Below, piece by piece: positions 1 through 11,470 of a DNA stretch of 64,000 nt. Origin of the DNA: Daucus carota subsp. sativus (Eukaryota > Streptophyta > Magnoliopsida > Apiales > Apiaceae); NCBI RefSeq assembly GCF_001625215.2, contig NC_030381.2:6473131-6537130 (forward strand), read 5' to 3'. Numbering within the stretch: position 1 is the first letter of the stretch; every line of letters starts with the position of its first letter. The notes beneath the pieces are model-generated. The model saw nothing but the letters and a program-made list of their open reading frames with translations. It did no database searches and was not told where the DNA came from. The position numbers and the translations under genes were made by a program.

Positions 1-303
1 AATACATATATTATAATACAGTAAATAAAATACAAAAGCTAATGTTACTCTTTTTGTTTTTTTTTTATTATTGGTGAAACTAATTAAATAAAGTAATAAC
101 TATATAAAAAAAACAAAAACAAAAAAAAAACTAATATATGTATATATATAATATATAGAATATAAAATATGTAGATAAATGATACATACAATTTTTTTAT
201 TTTTTATTTTTTAAAAAAATTAATCAAAATAAAATTAGCTAAGTAAATAAAATAAGAAACAATAAATAAAATACAATATATATAAAATATAATTGTACAA
301 ATA

Positions 304-362
<59 letters not shown>

Positions 363-1068
363 CGCTATACTAATAACAAGAATAAATCAAATACAAATAT
401 ATTACAATATAGTATTTTACAGAATATATAATATAAATATAAAGATTATATATATATATATAATAAATTAATAATAACAACACTAAAAAAAACAAAAACA
501 AAAAAAAAAACATAAAAAAAACAAAAACTAAGTACTCCGCTCCTTTTCCCAGTGATTTTATAAAATGGATGTTGTGAACTAAGTGGTGCAATGGGCCGAA
601 TAATTTTGGCCCAAAAGGATAAAACAGAAGCATAGGATGCCAAAATTGTGGCGTTTGTACAGTAGCTCAAGATGGCCATTCACCAAAATTTGGATGCCCA
701 TCCTAACGCACTGGAACTGGCACTCCTGTGTGACAAAAAAAATTTATTAACTTAACCAAAATTCGCGCTCCTTTTGTTTTTAGGCACAAACTTGTCCACA
801 CAGCTTGCGTAAAAGTGAAATGGCCAGCAATATCTTCTGTCTCATATTTAAAAAAAAATCTGAAACACTTCACACAAATTTATCAAGGCACCTTGTGGGA
901 GTAAAAATAATAATAATAATAATAATAACAATAATAATGCTATATATACATCCCTAAAAAAATTACAAAATTATATTATATAATATAATATAAGAACTTA
1001 CCGAGACATTGGGTTGCCTCCCAACAAGCGCTGTCGTTAACGTCATTTAGCCGGACGCCTGTTCTGGA
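1..1068 (-). other. Non-coding 3' region of the Athila-like element, AT-rich
   Basis: No credible gene is present. The stretch lies downstream of the gag-pol ORF of the minus-strand gypsy element and is probably its 3' untranslated region. The 3' LTR does not appear, so it must lie left of the window. Two AAT/ATT microsatellites lie at about 306-361 and 906-938. The short open frames on the minus strand here are low-complexity. Confidence 0.55.
306..361. repeat. (AAT)n microsatellite
   Basis: An uninterrupted run of about 18 AAT/ATA triplets. A shorter interrupted run of the same motif is at about 906-938. Confidence 0.95.
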
Positions 1069-4000
1069 TCAAGTTCTACGATCAATGAGAAGATAATGAT
1101 CTCCTCCTTGTGACTCTTCCCCGATCAAATATGGCTTGAGCCTCTGACCATTCACCTTAAAAATTTCAGACCCCTCTCGAGTAATTGCCACAGTACCATA
1201 TGGATACACTTTAACAATTTCAAACGGTCCAGACCATCGTGACTTGAGTTTTCCAGGAAAAAGTTTAAGTCTCGAATTAAACAAAAGAACCTTTTGTCCA
1301 ACTTCGAAATCTTTCTTCTGAATATGCTTGTCATGCCACAATTTTGTCTTTTCTTTATAGCTTGCAGCACTTTCATAGGATTGGAGTCTCAACTCATCAA
1401 GTTCACTGAGTTGCATCAACCTGTTTAGTCCCGCATCTTTCAACTCCATGTTTAAGAATCGTGTTGCCCAATATGCCTTATGTTCTAATTCAACAGGTAA
1501 ATGACAAGATTTTCCAAAAACCAACCTATAGGGAGACATTCCAATAGGTGTCTTGAAAGCTGTACGGTAAGCCCATAAAGCATCATCTAGCTTCCTTGAC
1601 CAATCTTTTCTAGAGCTTGTCACTGTCTTCTCAAGAATTTGTTTCAGCTCTCGATTTGAAATCTCTACTTGCCCACTCGTTTGAGGGTGATAAGGTGTCG
1701 CAACTTTTTGAGTCACACCATACTTTTTCAAAAGGTCTTCAATCAGTTTATTGCAAAAGTGAGACCCTCCATCATTGATAATAGCACGAGGAACTCCAAA
1801 TCTTGTGAAGACATGCTTTTGTAAGAACTTTTTCACCACTCTAGCATCATTGGTAGGACTAGCAATTGCCTCCACCCATTTTGAGACGTAATCAACTCCT
1901 ACCAAGATATACTTGTTTCCATAAGACGATGGAAAGGGACCCATGAAATCTATCCCCCATACATCAAATATCTCTACCTCAAGAATAGATTGTAAAGGCA
2001 TTTCATTCCGTCTTGATATATTTCCTGTCCTTTGACATCTATCACAAGTGGAAACAAAATTTCTCGCGTCTTGGTACATTGAAGGCCAATAGAATCCTGA
2101 TTGCCAGATTTTTGCCACTGTTTTCATGCTACTATTGTGCCCACCACACTCCAAAGCATGACAATGCTTAAGGATATTAGGAATCTCATCGTGGGGAACA
2201 CATCTTCTCATAATCCCATCAGCACATTCTTTATAGAGCAGAGGTTCTTCCCAGAAGTAATGTTTCACATCAAAAAGAAATTTCTTCTTTTGTTGATAAT
2301 TCAATTCTGATGGCACCACACCTCCTACAATGTAATTGACAAAATCTGCATACCATGGTGTAGACATAGAGACAACCAAAAGTGTTTCCTCCGGAAATAG
2401 TTCATTAATGGGCATATTATCATCTACCATTCCCTCGCCTTGGTCCAATCTTGAAAGATGATCAGCTACTAGATTTTCAGACCCTTTCTTGTCTCGAATT
2501 TCCAGATCAAATTCTTGAAGTAAGAGTATCCAACGGATCAGACGAGGCTTGGCATCCTTCTTTGACATCAAGTAACGAATCGCAGCATGATCCGTATAAA
2601 CAATCACTTTAGATCCCACAAGATACGATCTAAACTTGTCAAAGGCAAAAACCACAGCAAGGAGCTCTTTTTCAGTGGTAGCATAATTGACCTGTGCATT
2701 ATCAAGTGTCTTGCTTGCATAGTAAATCACGTGCATACGCTTGTCCTTCTTTTGTCCCAAAACAGCACCCACTGCATAGTCACTAGCATCGCACATGAGC
2801 TCAAATGGTAAGCTCCAATCAGGGGTTGACATTATCGGTGCAGAAGTAAGCTCCTTCTTCAACCTGTTAAAAGCCACAAGACAACTCTCATCAAAATCAA
2901 ATATGCTATCCTTTTCAAGTAAATTACAGAGAGGACGAGAAATTTTAGAAAAATCCTTGATAAAACGACGGTAAAAACCGGCATGTCCAAGAAAACTTCT
3001 AATCCCCTTCACAGAAAAAGGTGGGGGTAACTTCTCAATCACTTCGATTTTGGCCCTGTCCACCTCAATGCCCTTACTAGAAATCTTGTGCCCAAGCACA
3101 ATGCCTTCTTTTACCATGAAGTGGCACTTCTCCCAATTAAGAACAAGGTTAGTTTCTGCACATCTCTGCAACACTTGAGAAAGATTAGTCAAACAAGTAT
3201 CAAAGGAAGAACCATATACAGTGAAGTCATCCATGAAGACTTCCATGGTTTTTCCTATAAAATCAGAGAAAATAGCCGTCATAAGTCGTTGAAATGTAGA
3301 CGGGCCATTACACAAACCAAAGGGTAGCCTACGATAAGCAAATGTGCCATACGGACAAGTAAAGGTTGTCTTTTCTTGATCCTCAGGAGCAATAGGAATC
3401 TGAAAATATCCTGAGAAACCATCTAGAAAATTATAATACTCATTACCCGCAAGTCTTTCTAACATTTGATCAATAAATGGGAGGGGAAAATGATCCTTGC
3501 GAGTAGCATTATTTAATTTCCTATAATCAATACAGACTCTCCAACCTGTTACAGTTCTAGTGGGAATTAATTCATTCTTTTCATTTTTCACAACAGTCAT
3601 CCCACCCTTCTTAGGCACAACATGAATAGGACTCACCCATTTACTATGTGGAACAGAGTATATAATACCCGCATCTAACAACTTAGTTATCTCCTTTTTT
3701 ACCACATCTTGCAAGTTAGGATTTAATCTTCTTTGTCCTTCAATCACTGGTTTATGATTATCTTCTAAGTCAATCCTATGCATGCAAAGAGCGGGGCTAA
3801 TTCCCTTGATGTCCTGAATTGTCCAACCTATTGATGATTTAAATTGTTTTAGCACATTTAACAATTTTTCGAGTTCATCATCATCAAGTAAAGAAGATAC
3901 GACCACAGGATATGTCTCATTATCACCAAGAAAAGCATATTTTAGATTAGAAGGAAGAGGTTTGAGTTCTACCTGAGGTGCCTCTGAAATAGAAAATGCC

Positions 4001-6399
4001 ATCTCAATCATTGGCATACCTGGTTTTTGCACCTCTAATGCAAGTTTGTCCTCACCTTCTTTGTCAGTTGGAGCTTGTTCTTCTTCCTCCAAGTCTACCT
4101 CACCATTCTTCACAATCTCATCAACTATGTCAACATTGAAACATGTAGCGTCAATTGAAGGCATCTTCAGTGCTTTGTTGAGATCGAACTCAACCTTTTC
4201 ATCACCAACATTCAATGTGAGTTTCCCAGCTTTGACATCGATTGTGGTTCCAGCAGTAGCCAAAAAGGGCCTTCCCAAGATTATGGGCATCTCCACATCT
4301 TCATCCATATCCAACACCACAAAATCACAAGGAATAAAGAATTTATCTACCTTGACAAGTACATCCTCTATGACTCCCAAGGGATGCTTGATTGTACGAT
4401 CTGCCAACTGAAGTGAGATTCTTGTCTTCTTGAGCTCTCCAAGACCAAGCCTCTTGCAAATGGAGTATGGCATCAAACTTACACTAGCCCCCAAATCACA
4501 TAAGGCTTTAATATTCTCCATCTTTCCAATAGTGCATGGTAATGAGAAACTTCCGGGATCTTTTAACTTTTGCGGAATTGATTTTTGAATTACTGCACTA
4601 CACTCCGCATTGAGAGTAATGGTTTCCACATCTTCAAGTTTCCGCTTCCTAGACAACATCTCCTTCAAAAATTTGGCATATAATGGCATTTGTGCCAAGG
4701 CATCAGCAAAAGGAATATTTATATGCAATTGCCGAAAGGTTTGCAAGAATTTTTCATATTGTTTCTCCAACTTCTTGTTATGCAGCCTTTGTGGGAAAGG
4801 GATTGGAGGAACATATGGTTTCACTGGTACCTTTGGTGCAATTTCATCTTCTTTCTGCTCATCATTTTCTTTTTCTGAAATTTCAACCTCAGATTCAACT
4901 AGCTCGTCTTTCTTTGAAGGGGCCTTTTCATTACGCTTAACAGCCTCGACTTCGGGCAATTCTCTTCCATTCCTCAAAGAGATAGCCTTGCATTGCTCAT
5001 TACCCTTCAAATCTGGTTGACTAGGTAGAGATCCTTGCTCACGAACACCAACCTTATTAGCAATTTGCCCAATTTGAACTTCCAACATCTTTTGTGATGA
5101 AGCCATCTGATCAAGCCTTGACTCTACTTTTTCAAATTTGGTCTCCATATTGGCAAAAGCTCCAGTCGTCCCTTGTATCATCTTACTGAGTGCAATTTCC
5201 CAATCAGCAGGTTCTTTCTTGTCCTTTGGTGGAAGTTGAAACTGTTGTTGATTTGGATACTGCTGACGTGGTTGGAAACCGGGAGGTTGCTGCTTCTGAG
5301 CTGCATATGATGGATTAACAGCATGATTGTTGTTGTAGGAAAGATTGTTGTTGGGCCTCTGATTTGGATTGTAATAAGAATTATTCTGAACAGGCCATGA
5401 TTGTCTTCCTTGGATGAAAGCTGCTTCCTCTGGAAATTGTTGTGCATGTGAGTATTGATCAGTACCAGGATCATTATACCCTTCCATTGGAATAGAAATA
5501 GCATTGACATTTGCCCTTTGTCCACGAACTTCTTGAGTAAGAGCATCCAATTTCAGAGTGAGCAAGTTCATCATCTCAGTGTCTTGTGCTGATTTCACTG
5601 AGCTTGTACCACTAGGTGCCCAAGCATAGTTATTTGAGGCCAATTCCTCGAGAAGTGCCTTAGCTTGAGTAACAGGTGCTTTCTTAAAATTTCCCCCAGC
5701 TGCAACATCCAAACTCAGCCGAATATCAGAATTTAGAGCTCCATAGAAAGTGCTCAGAACCATCCACTCCTCGTAACCATGATGTGGACACTTTCTCAAC
5801 AATGCCTTATATCTCTCCCATGCCTGATACAAACCTTCACCTGGTTGTGCTTTGAAAGTAAGAATAATTGCTCTCATTTGCTGAGTCTTGTCAGAAGGAT
5901 AATATTTGGATAAGAACTCAGTAGAAAGATTATCCCAAGTAGCTAGAGTAGTATCTGAAAGCTGTTGAAACCATTCCAAAGCTTTTCCTTTTATAGAATA
6001 AGGGAACATATGAAGACGAATTTGATCAGCAGTAACCCCATTGATTCTGAAAGAACCACACATTTGCACGAAGCGCTCTAGATGTCGGTGTGGATCCTCT
6101 CTCTCAATGTCTCCTTCAAAAGCTGAATTGCTCACCATCTGAATAAGACTGGGATTGATGTTATATTGAGTTGCACCAATCGCAGGAGTCTTGTACATGC
6201 AATTAGCAGGATTAGGAGTCTCATGATCCTGAATGGATGACTCATTAGGAACAATAACATGGAGATTTTCGTTTGCATTATTGTTATCAGTCATCTTGGC
6301 CTCCTCTTTCTTTTTCCTTGCTTCTTGCCTTCTAACTCGAAAAGTGCGCTCGATTTCTGGATCTGGTTCGAAATTTCCAACACTTTTCGATCTACGCAT
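1069..6399 (-). CDS. Athila/Tat-lineage Ty3/gypsy gag-pol polyprotein
   Basis: A single open frame of 1776 residues encodes the structural and enzymatic polyprotein of an LTR retrotransposon. Domains in order: retrotransposon Gag at about residues 100-222; coiled-coil/Q-rich spacer; aspartic protease around residue 633 ([10 protein letters not shown], where DSGA or DTGA is usual); reverse transcriptase about 910-1110 with FMDD as the YxDD box; RNase H about 1200 ([13 protein letters not shown]); integrase HHCC finger about 1415-1460; and integrase core from about 1486 with its D, D and E residues. No chromodomain is visible at the C-terminus. With the tRNA-Asp-type primer site this points to Athila or Tat rather than a chromovirus. 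There is no internal stop or frameshift, so the protein could still be made. The element lies inside a TCP gene. Athila versus Tat is an inference. Confidence 0.93.
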   Translation of the reverse strand: MRRSKSVGNFEPDPEIERTFRVRRQEARKKKEEAKMTDNNNANENLHVIVPNESSIQDHETPNPANCMYKTPAIGATQYNINPSLIQMVSNSAFEGDIEREDPHRHLERFVQMCGSFRINGVTADQIRLHMFPYSIKGKALEWFQQLSDTTLATWDNLSTEFLSKYYPSDKTQQMRAIILTFKAQPGEGLYQAWERYKALLRKCPHHGYEEWMVLSTFYGALNSDIRLSLDVAAGGNFKKAPVTQAKALLEELASNNYAWAPSGTSSVKSAQDTEMMNLLTLKLDALTQEVRGQRANVNAISIPMEGYNDPGTDQYSHAQQFPEEAAFIQGRQSWPVQNNSYYNPNQRPNNNLSYNNNHAVNPSYAAQKQQPPGFQPRQQYPNQQQFQLPPKDKKEPADWEIALSKMIQGTTGAFANMETKFEKVESRLDQMASSQKMLEVQIGQIANKVGVREQGSLPSQPDLKGNEQCKAISLRNGRELPEVEAVKRNEKAPSKKDELVESEVEISEKENDEQKEDEIAPKVPVKPYVPPIPFPQRLHNKKLEKQYEKFLQTFRQLHINIPFADALAQMPLYAKFLKEMLSRKRKLEDVETITLNAECSAVIQKSIPQKLKDPGSFSLPCTIGKMENIKALCDLGASVSLMPYSICKRLGLGELKKTRISLQLADRTIKHPLGVIEDVLVKVDKFFIPCDFVVLDMDEDVEMPIILGRPFLATAGTTIDVKAGKLTLNVGDEKVEFDLNKALKMPSIDATCFNVDIVDEIVKNGEVDLEEEEQAPTDKEGEDKLALEVQKPGMPMIEMAFSISEAPQVELKPLPSNLKYAFLGDNETYPVVVSSLLDDDELEKLLNVLKQFKSSIGWTIQDIKGISPALCMHRIDLEDNHKPVIEGQRRLNPNLQDVVKKEITKLLDAGIIYSVPHSKWVSPIHVVPKKGGMTVVKNEKNELIPTRTVTGWRVCIDYRKLNNATRKDHFPLPFIDQMLERLAGNEYYNFLDGFSGYFQIPIAPEDQEKTTFTCPYGTFAYRRLPFGLCNGPSTFQRLMTAIFSDFIGKTMEVFMDDFTVYGSSFDTCLTNLSQVLQRCAETNLVLNWEKCHFMVKEGIVLGHKISSKGIEVDRAKIEVIEKLPPPFSVKGIRSFLGHAGFYRRFIKDFSKISRPLCNLLEKDSIFDFDESCLVAFNRLKKELTSAPIMSTPDWSLPFELMCDASDYAVGAVLGQKKDKRMHVIYYASKTLDNAQVNYATTEKELLAVVFAFDKFRSYLVGSKVIVYTDHAAIRYLMSKKDAKPRLIRWILLLQEFDLEIRDKKGSENLVADHLSRLDQGEGMVDDNMPINELFPEETLLVVSMSTPWYADFVNYIVGGVVPSELNYQQKKKFLFDVKHYFWEEPLLYKECADGIMRRCVPHDEIPNILKHCHALECGGHNSSMKTVAKIWQSGFYWPSMYQDARNFVSTCDRCQRTGNISRRNEMPLQSILEVEIFDVWGIDFMGPFPSSYGNKYILVGVDYVSKWVEAIASPTNDARVVKKFLQKHVFTRFGVPRAIINDGGSHFCNKLIEDLLKKYGVTQKVATPYHPQTSGQVEISNRELKQILEKTVTSSRKDWSRKLDDALWAYRTAFKTPIGMSPYRLVFGKSCHLPVELEHKAYWATRFLNMELKDAGLNRLMQLSELDELRLQSYESAASYKEKTKLWHDKHIQKKDFEVGQKVLLFNSRLKLFPGKLKSRWSGPFEIVKVYPYGTVAITREGSEIFKVNGQRLKPYLIGEESQGGDHYLLIDRRT

Positions 6400-6506
6400 A
6401 TATCAGGTGTACCTGAAACGAAACACCAATGAGATAGATCTTGGAAACAAATTTAATAAAATCTAAACAATAAGAAATAATTAACCTAAACTTAATATTG
6501 TTGCCT

Positions 6507-6524
6507 TCCCCGGCAGCGGCGCCA
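6507..6524 (-). other. Primer binding site, tRNA-Asp type
   Basis: The minus strand reads TGGCGCCGCTGCCGGGGA just inside the 5' LTR. This is the primer site usual for Athila and Tat elements. It lies about 110 bases before the gag start and fixes the orientation. Confidence 0.9.
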
Positions 6525-6527
6525 ATT

Positions 6528-7792
6528 TGTTGCAGTGATTTTATGTTAAGTTCGTTCTCAGGGAAGGACTGAATACAATATCAAATCAAGTATATTATTC
6601 CTTTCTATTTAGAAGTTTGGAGAATAAATTGTGGTTTTTACTATCAACTAAATTAAACTAATAAAGCAATTAAAACTGTGAATTAACGATGATAAAAAGC
6701 AATCCAAGAATCAGGTTTCTTTGCTGGCTACAATGAATGTCAATCAATTGTGATATGCAAGTCTCTACTCTGCTAAAAACAATCCTTCTATGGATTATAA
6801 TGTTCTCTCCCAAGATACAAAATAATACCTATAATTTAATCTTGAAGTCACTCCCATGATCAATCAAAACCAACTTATAAGCTATCACGAACCAAGGATT
6901 TTCTGTTTCACAACTCGCCTAATAATCTCTCGATTAATTAATCAAGTTATGTCTGTCATATCATGTACAAGAAATATAAATCCTCTCCCGATTCATTATA
7001 AATCCTACAGATACAATTACAGGTTCGCGACTCCTATAACTGTGTTACGCGCTCAATGACAGATTAGCATACATAGAGAAATCACAATATTAGATCACAC
7101 AAACATATTAAGCCAACAAATACTCCCCAATCCTCGAATTAGAGGATTAGTTACTCATAACAATTAAATAAAACACGAATATATATATTACTGAAATCAT
7201 GTCAAAAGAGTACAAGAGTGAAGAAAATACAACTTGACGAAATCTCTCGAACTTGGACTGAATCCCTTCAATCTTTGCTCAAGTTATCTCCCAAAGCTTT
7301 CTCTACCTCTCTCTCTCAATACACACAATACTCAATATGTTTCTAATAATACAAAACCCTAATAATAATGGTGTTTCTAATGGTTTTCTTGAAAAACAAA
7401 TTCAATTTCCTAAAACAATTCGGATTCTGAAAAGAAATTCGCAGGCTGACTTTCAGGCCTGATTCTGGGCTGCTCTAGTTGGATTTTGACTGCTGGACCA
7501 CTTGGGACTTGTAGAAAATGCCGATATCTTCGCGTGGGCTGTTGAATCGCCCAATTCTGACGTCCAGAGCTCAAGTTATGGCCCAAACAAGATTTGCTGC
7601 GCAAGTAGCCCATAAAGTCTGAATTTCCATCAAATAAAAGCCCAAATAAGCTAGTTTCATCCAACGTAGGAATATTTATTTTCCTGCCATTAAACACTTA
7701 AAAATCAATTAGTAATTACCCGATTATTTACAAAATACTAGAATTATGGGAATAAAATCATATAAAAGCATATATAAATATATGCTCTATCA
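6528..7792 (-). repeat. 5' LTR of the Athila-like element
   Basis: On the minus strand the LTR starts TGATAGAGCATA at 7792 and ends in CA at 6531 or 6528, next to the primer site. Length is about 1.26 kb, normal for Athila. Its outer border falls inside TCP gene A1: homology to the intact copy at 27.0 kb resumes with TGACCACCCCGG at 7794. The expected 5-bp target duplication on this side is CTGAC (7793-7797). The partner copy is outside the window. Confidence 0.88.
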
Positions 7793-8312
7793 CTGACCAC
7801 CCCGGGGCATACGGACCCGGCATCCTCATGCCAATGCCACGAGTGAGAGCCAGCGGCACAGGCCACACCTGTTGCGGCTCGCCTCCATCTTCAGGCACCA
7901 TAAAAAATCCTTTCCCTGGTACAAACACGGGATTGGGATTCCAAGGCGCAAATCCCGCGGTCTTCGGGACACCATCCTGGCCAACAGCCTCAGCTTTCTT
8001 TTTCTCAGGGACTTCCAGGGCCTCAGAAGAGGCACCAGCAGCATTAGCAGACAGATCTGCAGTGCCAGGCCCCTGAACCATGGACTCCTCCGCACGTTCT
8101 AGAAGCCACTCAACAGTTTCACCTGTGGACTTGAAGCCCAAATCTTTTGTCAATTGGGGGATCTGAGCAGCACATGCAGCGGGCATTTTGATCTTCCTGC
8201 CCCGACCCTCCACCTTGGTTTGCTTGTCCTTCATGGGTTTTGGACCAGAACTGGTTTGTTCGGATCCGCTGTTGGCTTGGGAATCACTGTCATAATCTTT
8301 AACTGTAGACAT
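7793..8312 (-). pseudogene. TCP A1: class I TCP gene truncated by retrotransposon insertion
   Basis: The first 173 codons match the intact paralogue B1 (26,952-27,575) almost residue for residue. A TCP DNA-binding domain lies at about residues 28-80 (basic stretch TKVEGRGRKIKMP, helix I CAAQIPQLTKDLG, helix II VEWLLE). The module PGKGFFMVP...QQVWPVP lies at about 132-153. Reading then enters the LTR and picks up eleven foreign residues (VIEHIFIYAFI) before a stop at 7758. The missing 3' end should lie left of the retrotransposon, outside the window. The ATG at 8312 is chosen because it aligns with B1 and lies about 40 bases from a TATA box. A truncated TCP protein could still be made. Confidence 0.9.
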
Positions 8313-8352
8313 GATTGCTTAATACAATTCTCTGGCAATGCGTACAACAGCC

Positions 8353-8360
8353 TTTATATA
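8353..8360 (-). promoter_or_regulatory. TATA box of TCP A1
   Basis: Minus-strand TATATAAA, 41 bases upstream of the ATG, conserved in B1 (27,616-27,623). Standard TATA-to-start spacing would leave a leader of only about 10 nt. Confidence 0.6.
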
Positions 8361-8950
8361 GTACTCTGGACGAGGTGTTATTAATTACGTGCATATATCA
8401 AAATCTGGTAGATATTATTTCGATACTGTATTTTGTTAAATCTGGGGGTCCCATGGTATATTATACGTTTCCGGTGTTGATTGTCGAATAGATATAATCT
8501 TTTAATGGATATTATTATCCGGTCAATTACCATTTTCTATATTCGATTATCTAAAAAAATTATCTATTGTTATGTAAATTGTAAGGGGTCATGCTAGCTT
8601 GTAATTACGTATTCAGTTGAGATTTTAATGATTATTATAGTTTATATATTTTAATGTATTATATCTGATTTTGATTTTATGCGGATTCAAGATAAAATCT
8701 CGCGGAGTTGATGTAGAGTATTTAGGATTTAAGCACAATACTTCAAAATCTCATCAATTTTGGTATAATTTCAAATATCATAAAATAGACTGAACAATCG
8801 TACAAAATTCATCATTTTATGAAGGTCAGAATAATCCATCAACATTTGAATATCATCATATTTTAATATTTTGTAAATAATCTCAATTGAATAACATGCG
8901 ATGCTTACTATGGATTAACTTGTTCAGAATTTACGCAAGCTGTAAAAAGC

Positions 8951-9718
8951 ATGCATCCAGACAAGGCCAGTGGTCCGGATGGATTAAATCCAGCCTTCTT
9001 TCAGCATTTTTGGGGTCTACTTGGTGAAGAAGTTTTTAAATGCTGCTACCAGTGGTTGGATGAGGGTATTTTTCCAGCTGAAGTGAACGACACTACCCTG
9101 GTCCTTATACCTAAGAAAGACAATGTTGATGATCCCAAAGATCTTCGGCCAATAGCCTTGTGTAACGTGCTTTACAAAATTTTATCTAAGGTTTTGGCGA
9201 ATCGACTACAAAAGATTCTTCCAAACATCATCTCTGAGGAGTAGTCTGCGTTTGTGTCGGGGCGTAATATCACAGATAATATTCTTGTGGCTTTCGAAAT
9301 CCTTCACTACATGAAACGGAAGCACAGTGGGCAATAGGGGGAGGTTGCTTTAAAGTTAGATATCAGTAAAGCCTACGATCGAGTGAGTTGGAACTACTTA
9401 AGAAGTAGAATGAATGGTATGGGTTTCTCGGAGAAATGGATCAAATGGGTCATGCTTTGTGTTTCAACAATGTCCTACTCCATAGCATTTCAAGGCTCAT
9501 ATATCGGTCCCATAATCCCAACTCGTGGACTCCGTCAGGGTGACCCTTTGTCACCTTATTTGTTCCTGTTATGTGTAGAAGGGTTATCTAATTCTCTAAA
9601 GGAAGCAGCTGAGAGTGGTCGTTTGAAGGGTTGCCAAATTAGCAATTCTGCTCCCTCAGCTGAGAGTCGCTGGGTCAAGAGATTCAAAAGCAATGAATGC
9701 TTTTTGGTGGCAGACTAG
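8951..9718 (+). pseudogene. LINE reverse transcriptase fragment lacking the catalytic FADD box
   Basis: Fingers and palm motifs are clear: PDKASGPDGLNP at the start, LVLIPKKDN...LRPIALCNVLYKILSKVLANRL, SAFVSGRNITDNILVAFE, LKLDISKAYDRVSW and GLRQGDPLSPYLFLLC. A TAG stop interrupts at 9242 and another lies near 9,336. After KGCQISNSAPS (about 9,655) the sequence jumps to a downstream segment (NAFWW in another frame), so the FADD region is deleted. It cannot be an active reverse transcriptase. Confidence 0.88.
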
Positions 9719-9739
9719 CTCGACAAACAGCAAAGGCAT

Positions 9740-10881
9740 ACGTCTTCCGGCAGAAGAGCGCGGCTCGAGACTACTCTTTCAATTCAATCAAAATGAAAGG
9801 CAAGCAGGAATTTCACCCACAGGCTAGCTTGGAATTGAATGTGTACTTCAAAAAACAGCGGGGGTCTGGGATTTCGTGATATTCATGGTTTTAATTTAGC
9901 ACTCTTAGGGAAGCAGTGCTGGAGCTTGATTACAAGACCTGATGCTCTAGTAACGAGAATATTAAAAGCCAGGTATTTCCCTTCGTGTCATTTTCTTCAA
10001 GCAAGCAGAACCGGGGGGGGGGCGAGTTATACATGGTCCGGGATTTGGGAGGCGAAAGAGGAAATGAAGAGGGGGTTGGGGTGGGTTCTGGGGGATGGGA
10101 AATCCATTAACATTGGTTTGGACAAATGGATGAGGTGTAAGGAGAATTTCTGTGTCAATGACTTAGCCACAAGTAGTCAAGCCAAACGCTCGAAAGTGTG
10201 TGATTTTTTCAAAGAGAACAGTAAGGAATGGGATGTGGACAAAGTTAATCTCCACTTTAGTTCTGAAGATGCTGCAGCTATTGTTCGTACCCGTATTCTA
10301 CAAGGGTGTACTAGAGACAGGATTGCCTGGATCCATTCTAACAATGGACAGTACACAGTGAAATCAGCGTATTATCAATGGTGTAAAAATCAGACTAGGG
10401 TTGACGATTGTATGCTATAGGGGGGTGGAAGAAGATATGGTCTTTGCCTGTTCCTCAAAAGGTTCGAGTATTTATTTGGAGACTCTGCAGGAATAATCTT
10501 CCTCTTCGCTACATTCTAAGAGGGAAAGGAGTGCCGGTCACCATAAGCTGCCCTATGAGTGAGGGAGAGGTGGAACACTTGAGGCATCTCTTTTTTGAAT
10601 GCAGGTATGCTCAGGAGTGCTTGAATCTGAAAGGCTTAAATTACGATTTGAGTAATGTGGAATATGTTTCAAACTGGCTGCTTTCTGCTCTGGCTAATAA
10701 CTCATCTGATGAAATGGTTAAACTGTCGACGGCTCTCTGGGGTATATGGTTTGCTAGGAATAAATGTATTTTTGAGAACAAAGTTATGCCGCCAGCAGTG
10801 AATATTTCTTGGAGTCAGAAACAGGTGGATGATTATTTAGCTCAAAATGAGATGACCTTTGCAAAAACATCACATAACTGA
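9740..10881 (+). pseudogene. LINE C-terminal region with RVT zinc-binding domain
   Basis: GGLGFRDIHGFNLALLGKQCW (about 9,860) is the plant LINE block that follows reverse transcriptase. The zinc-binding domain follows (VKSAYYQW at about 10,360; WSLPVPQKVRVFIWRL at about 10,440; CPMSEGEVEHLRHLFFEC at about 10,550). A frameshift lies near 10,410 between two overlapping frames. A G10 run at about 10,013-10,022 stays in frame. Homology to LINE coding sequence stops near 10,880, where a dispersed repeat begins. Confidence 0.85.
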
Positions 10882-11170
10882 CTAAATTTTTCATGCTTTA
10901 ATATATCATTTTTCACTAATATTTTTATAATTGATATTCCATCAATAAGCGAAGTTTATTTTGATTAATTTACTAAGAAGTAACTAAGTGCTTGACAATT
11001 ATAGAATAGCTATTAATGTAGTTAAATAATATCGGACAATTAGTTGATACAAATTTATACCATAAATTTAATATTTAATTTTAATAGAAACAAAAAAAAT
11101 ATATTTATACGACAATTCAATATAAGAATAAATTTTTTCAAATAATAATTTTTAATTTTAATAATTTTTA
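10842..11170. repeat. Dispersed repeat of about 0.32 kb inside the LINE
   Basis: The stretch from GATTATTTAGCTCAAAATGAG through CTGACTAAATTTTTCATGC to TTTTTAATTTTAAT is also found at about 14,500-14,815 and 31,548-31,865, and more diverged at about 25,480-25,800. In the LINE it separates the zinc-binding region from the RNase H remnant. Confidence 0.75.
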
Positions 11171-11470
11171 ATGATGGAGGGGAAGGTGATGATTGAAAGT
11201 GACTCACTCCTGAGTGTCACAGCAATTAAGCAAGGTCAGTGTAATCTTCTGGAGATTGGTGATCTTCTGCAGCAGTGTGATGATTTGCTAAGTGGTGATG
11301 GTCGTTTCTCTATTAATCATGTTAAAAAGCAGCCAAACAAGGTCAGTGTAATCTTCTGGAGATTGGTGATCTTCTGCAGCAGTGTGATGATTTGCTAAGT
11401 GGTGATGGTCGTTTCTCTATTAATCATGTTAAAAAGCAGCCAAACAAGGTAGCTCATAGTTTAGCTAGAT
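11171..11470 (+). pseudogene. LINE RNase H-like C-terminal remnant with 107-bp tandem duplication
   Basis: IESDSLLSVTAIKQ and the later KKQPNKVAHSLARYLCG are typical of the RNase H domain at the C-terminus of plant LINEs. A 107-bp unit starting CAAGGTCAGTG at 11,231 repeats at 11,338 and begins again at 11,445. Since 107 is not a multiple of three, the duplication shifts the frame. The 3' end and poly(A) follow by 11,590. Confidence 0.8.
11231..11444 (+). repeat. 107-bp tandem duplication, two copies
   Basis: CAAGGT recurs at 11,231, 11,338 and 11,445. The two 107-bp copies look identical by eye, so the duplication is recent relative to the decay of the LINE. Confidence 0.93.

Noticed and set aside
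4046..5020. Serine-rich plus-strand open frames
   Set aside because: They are antisense to the Athila-like polyprotein.
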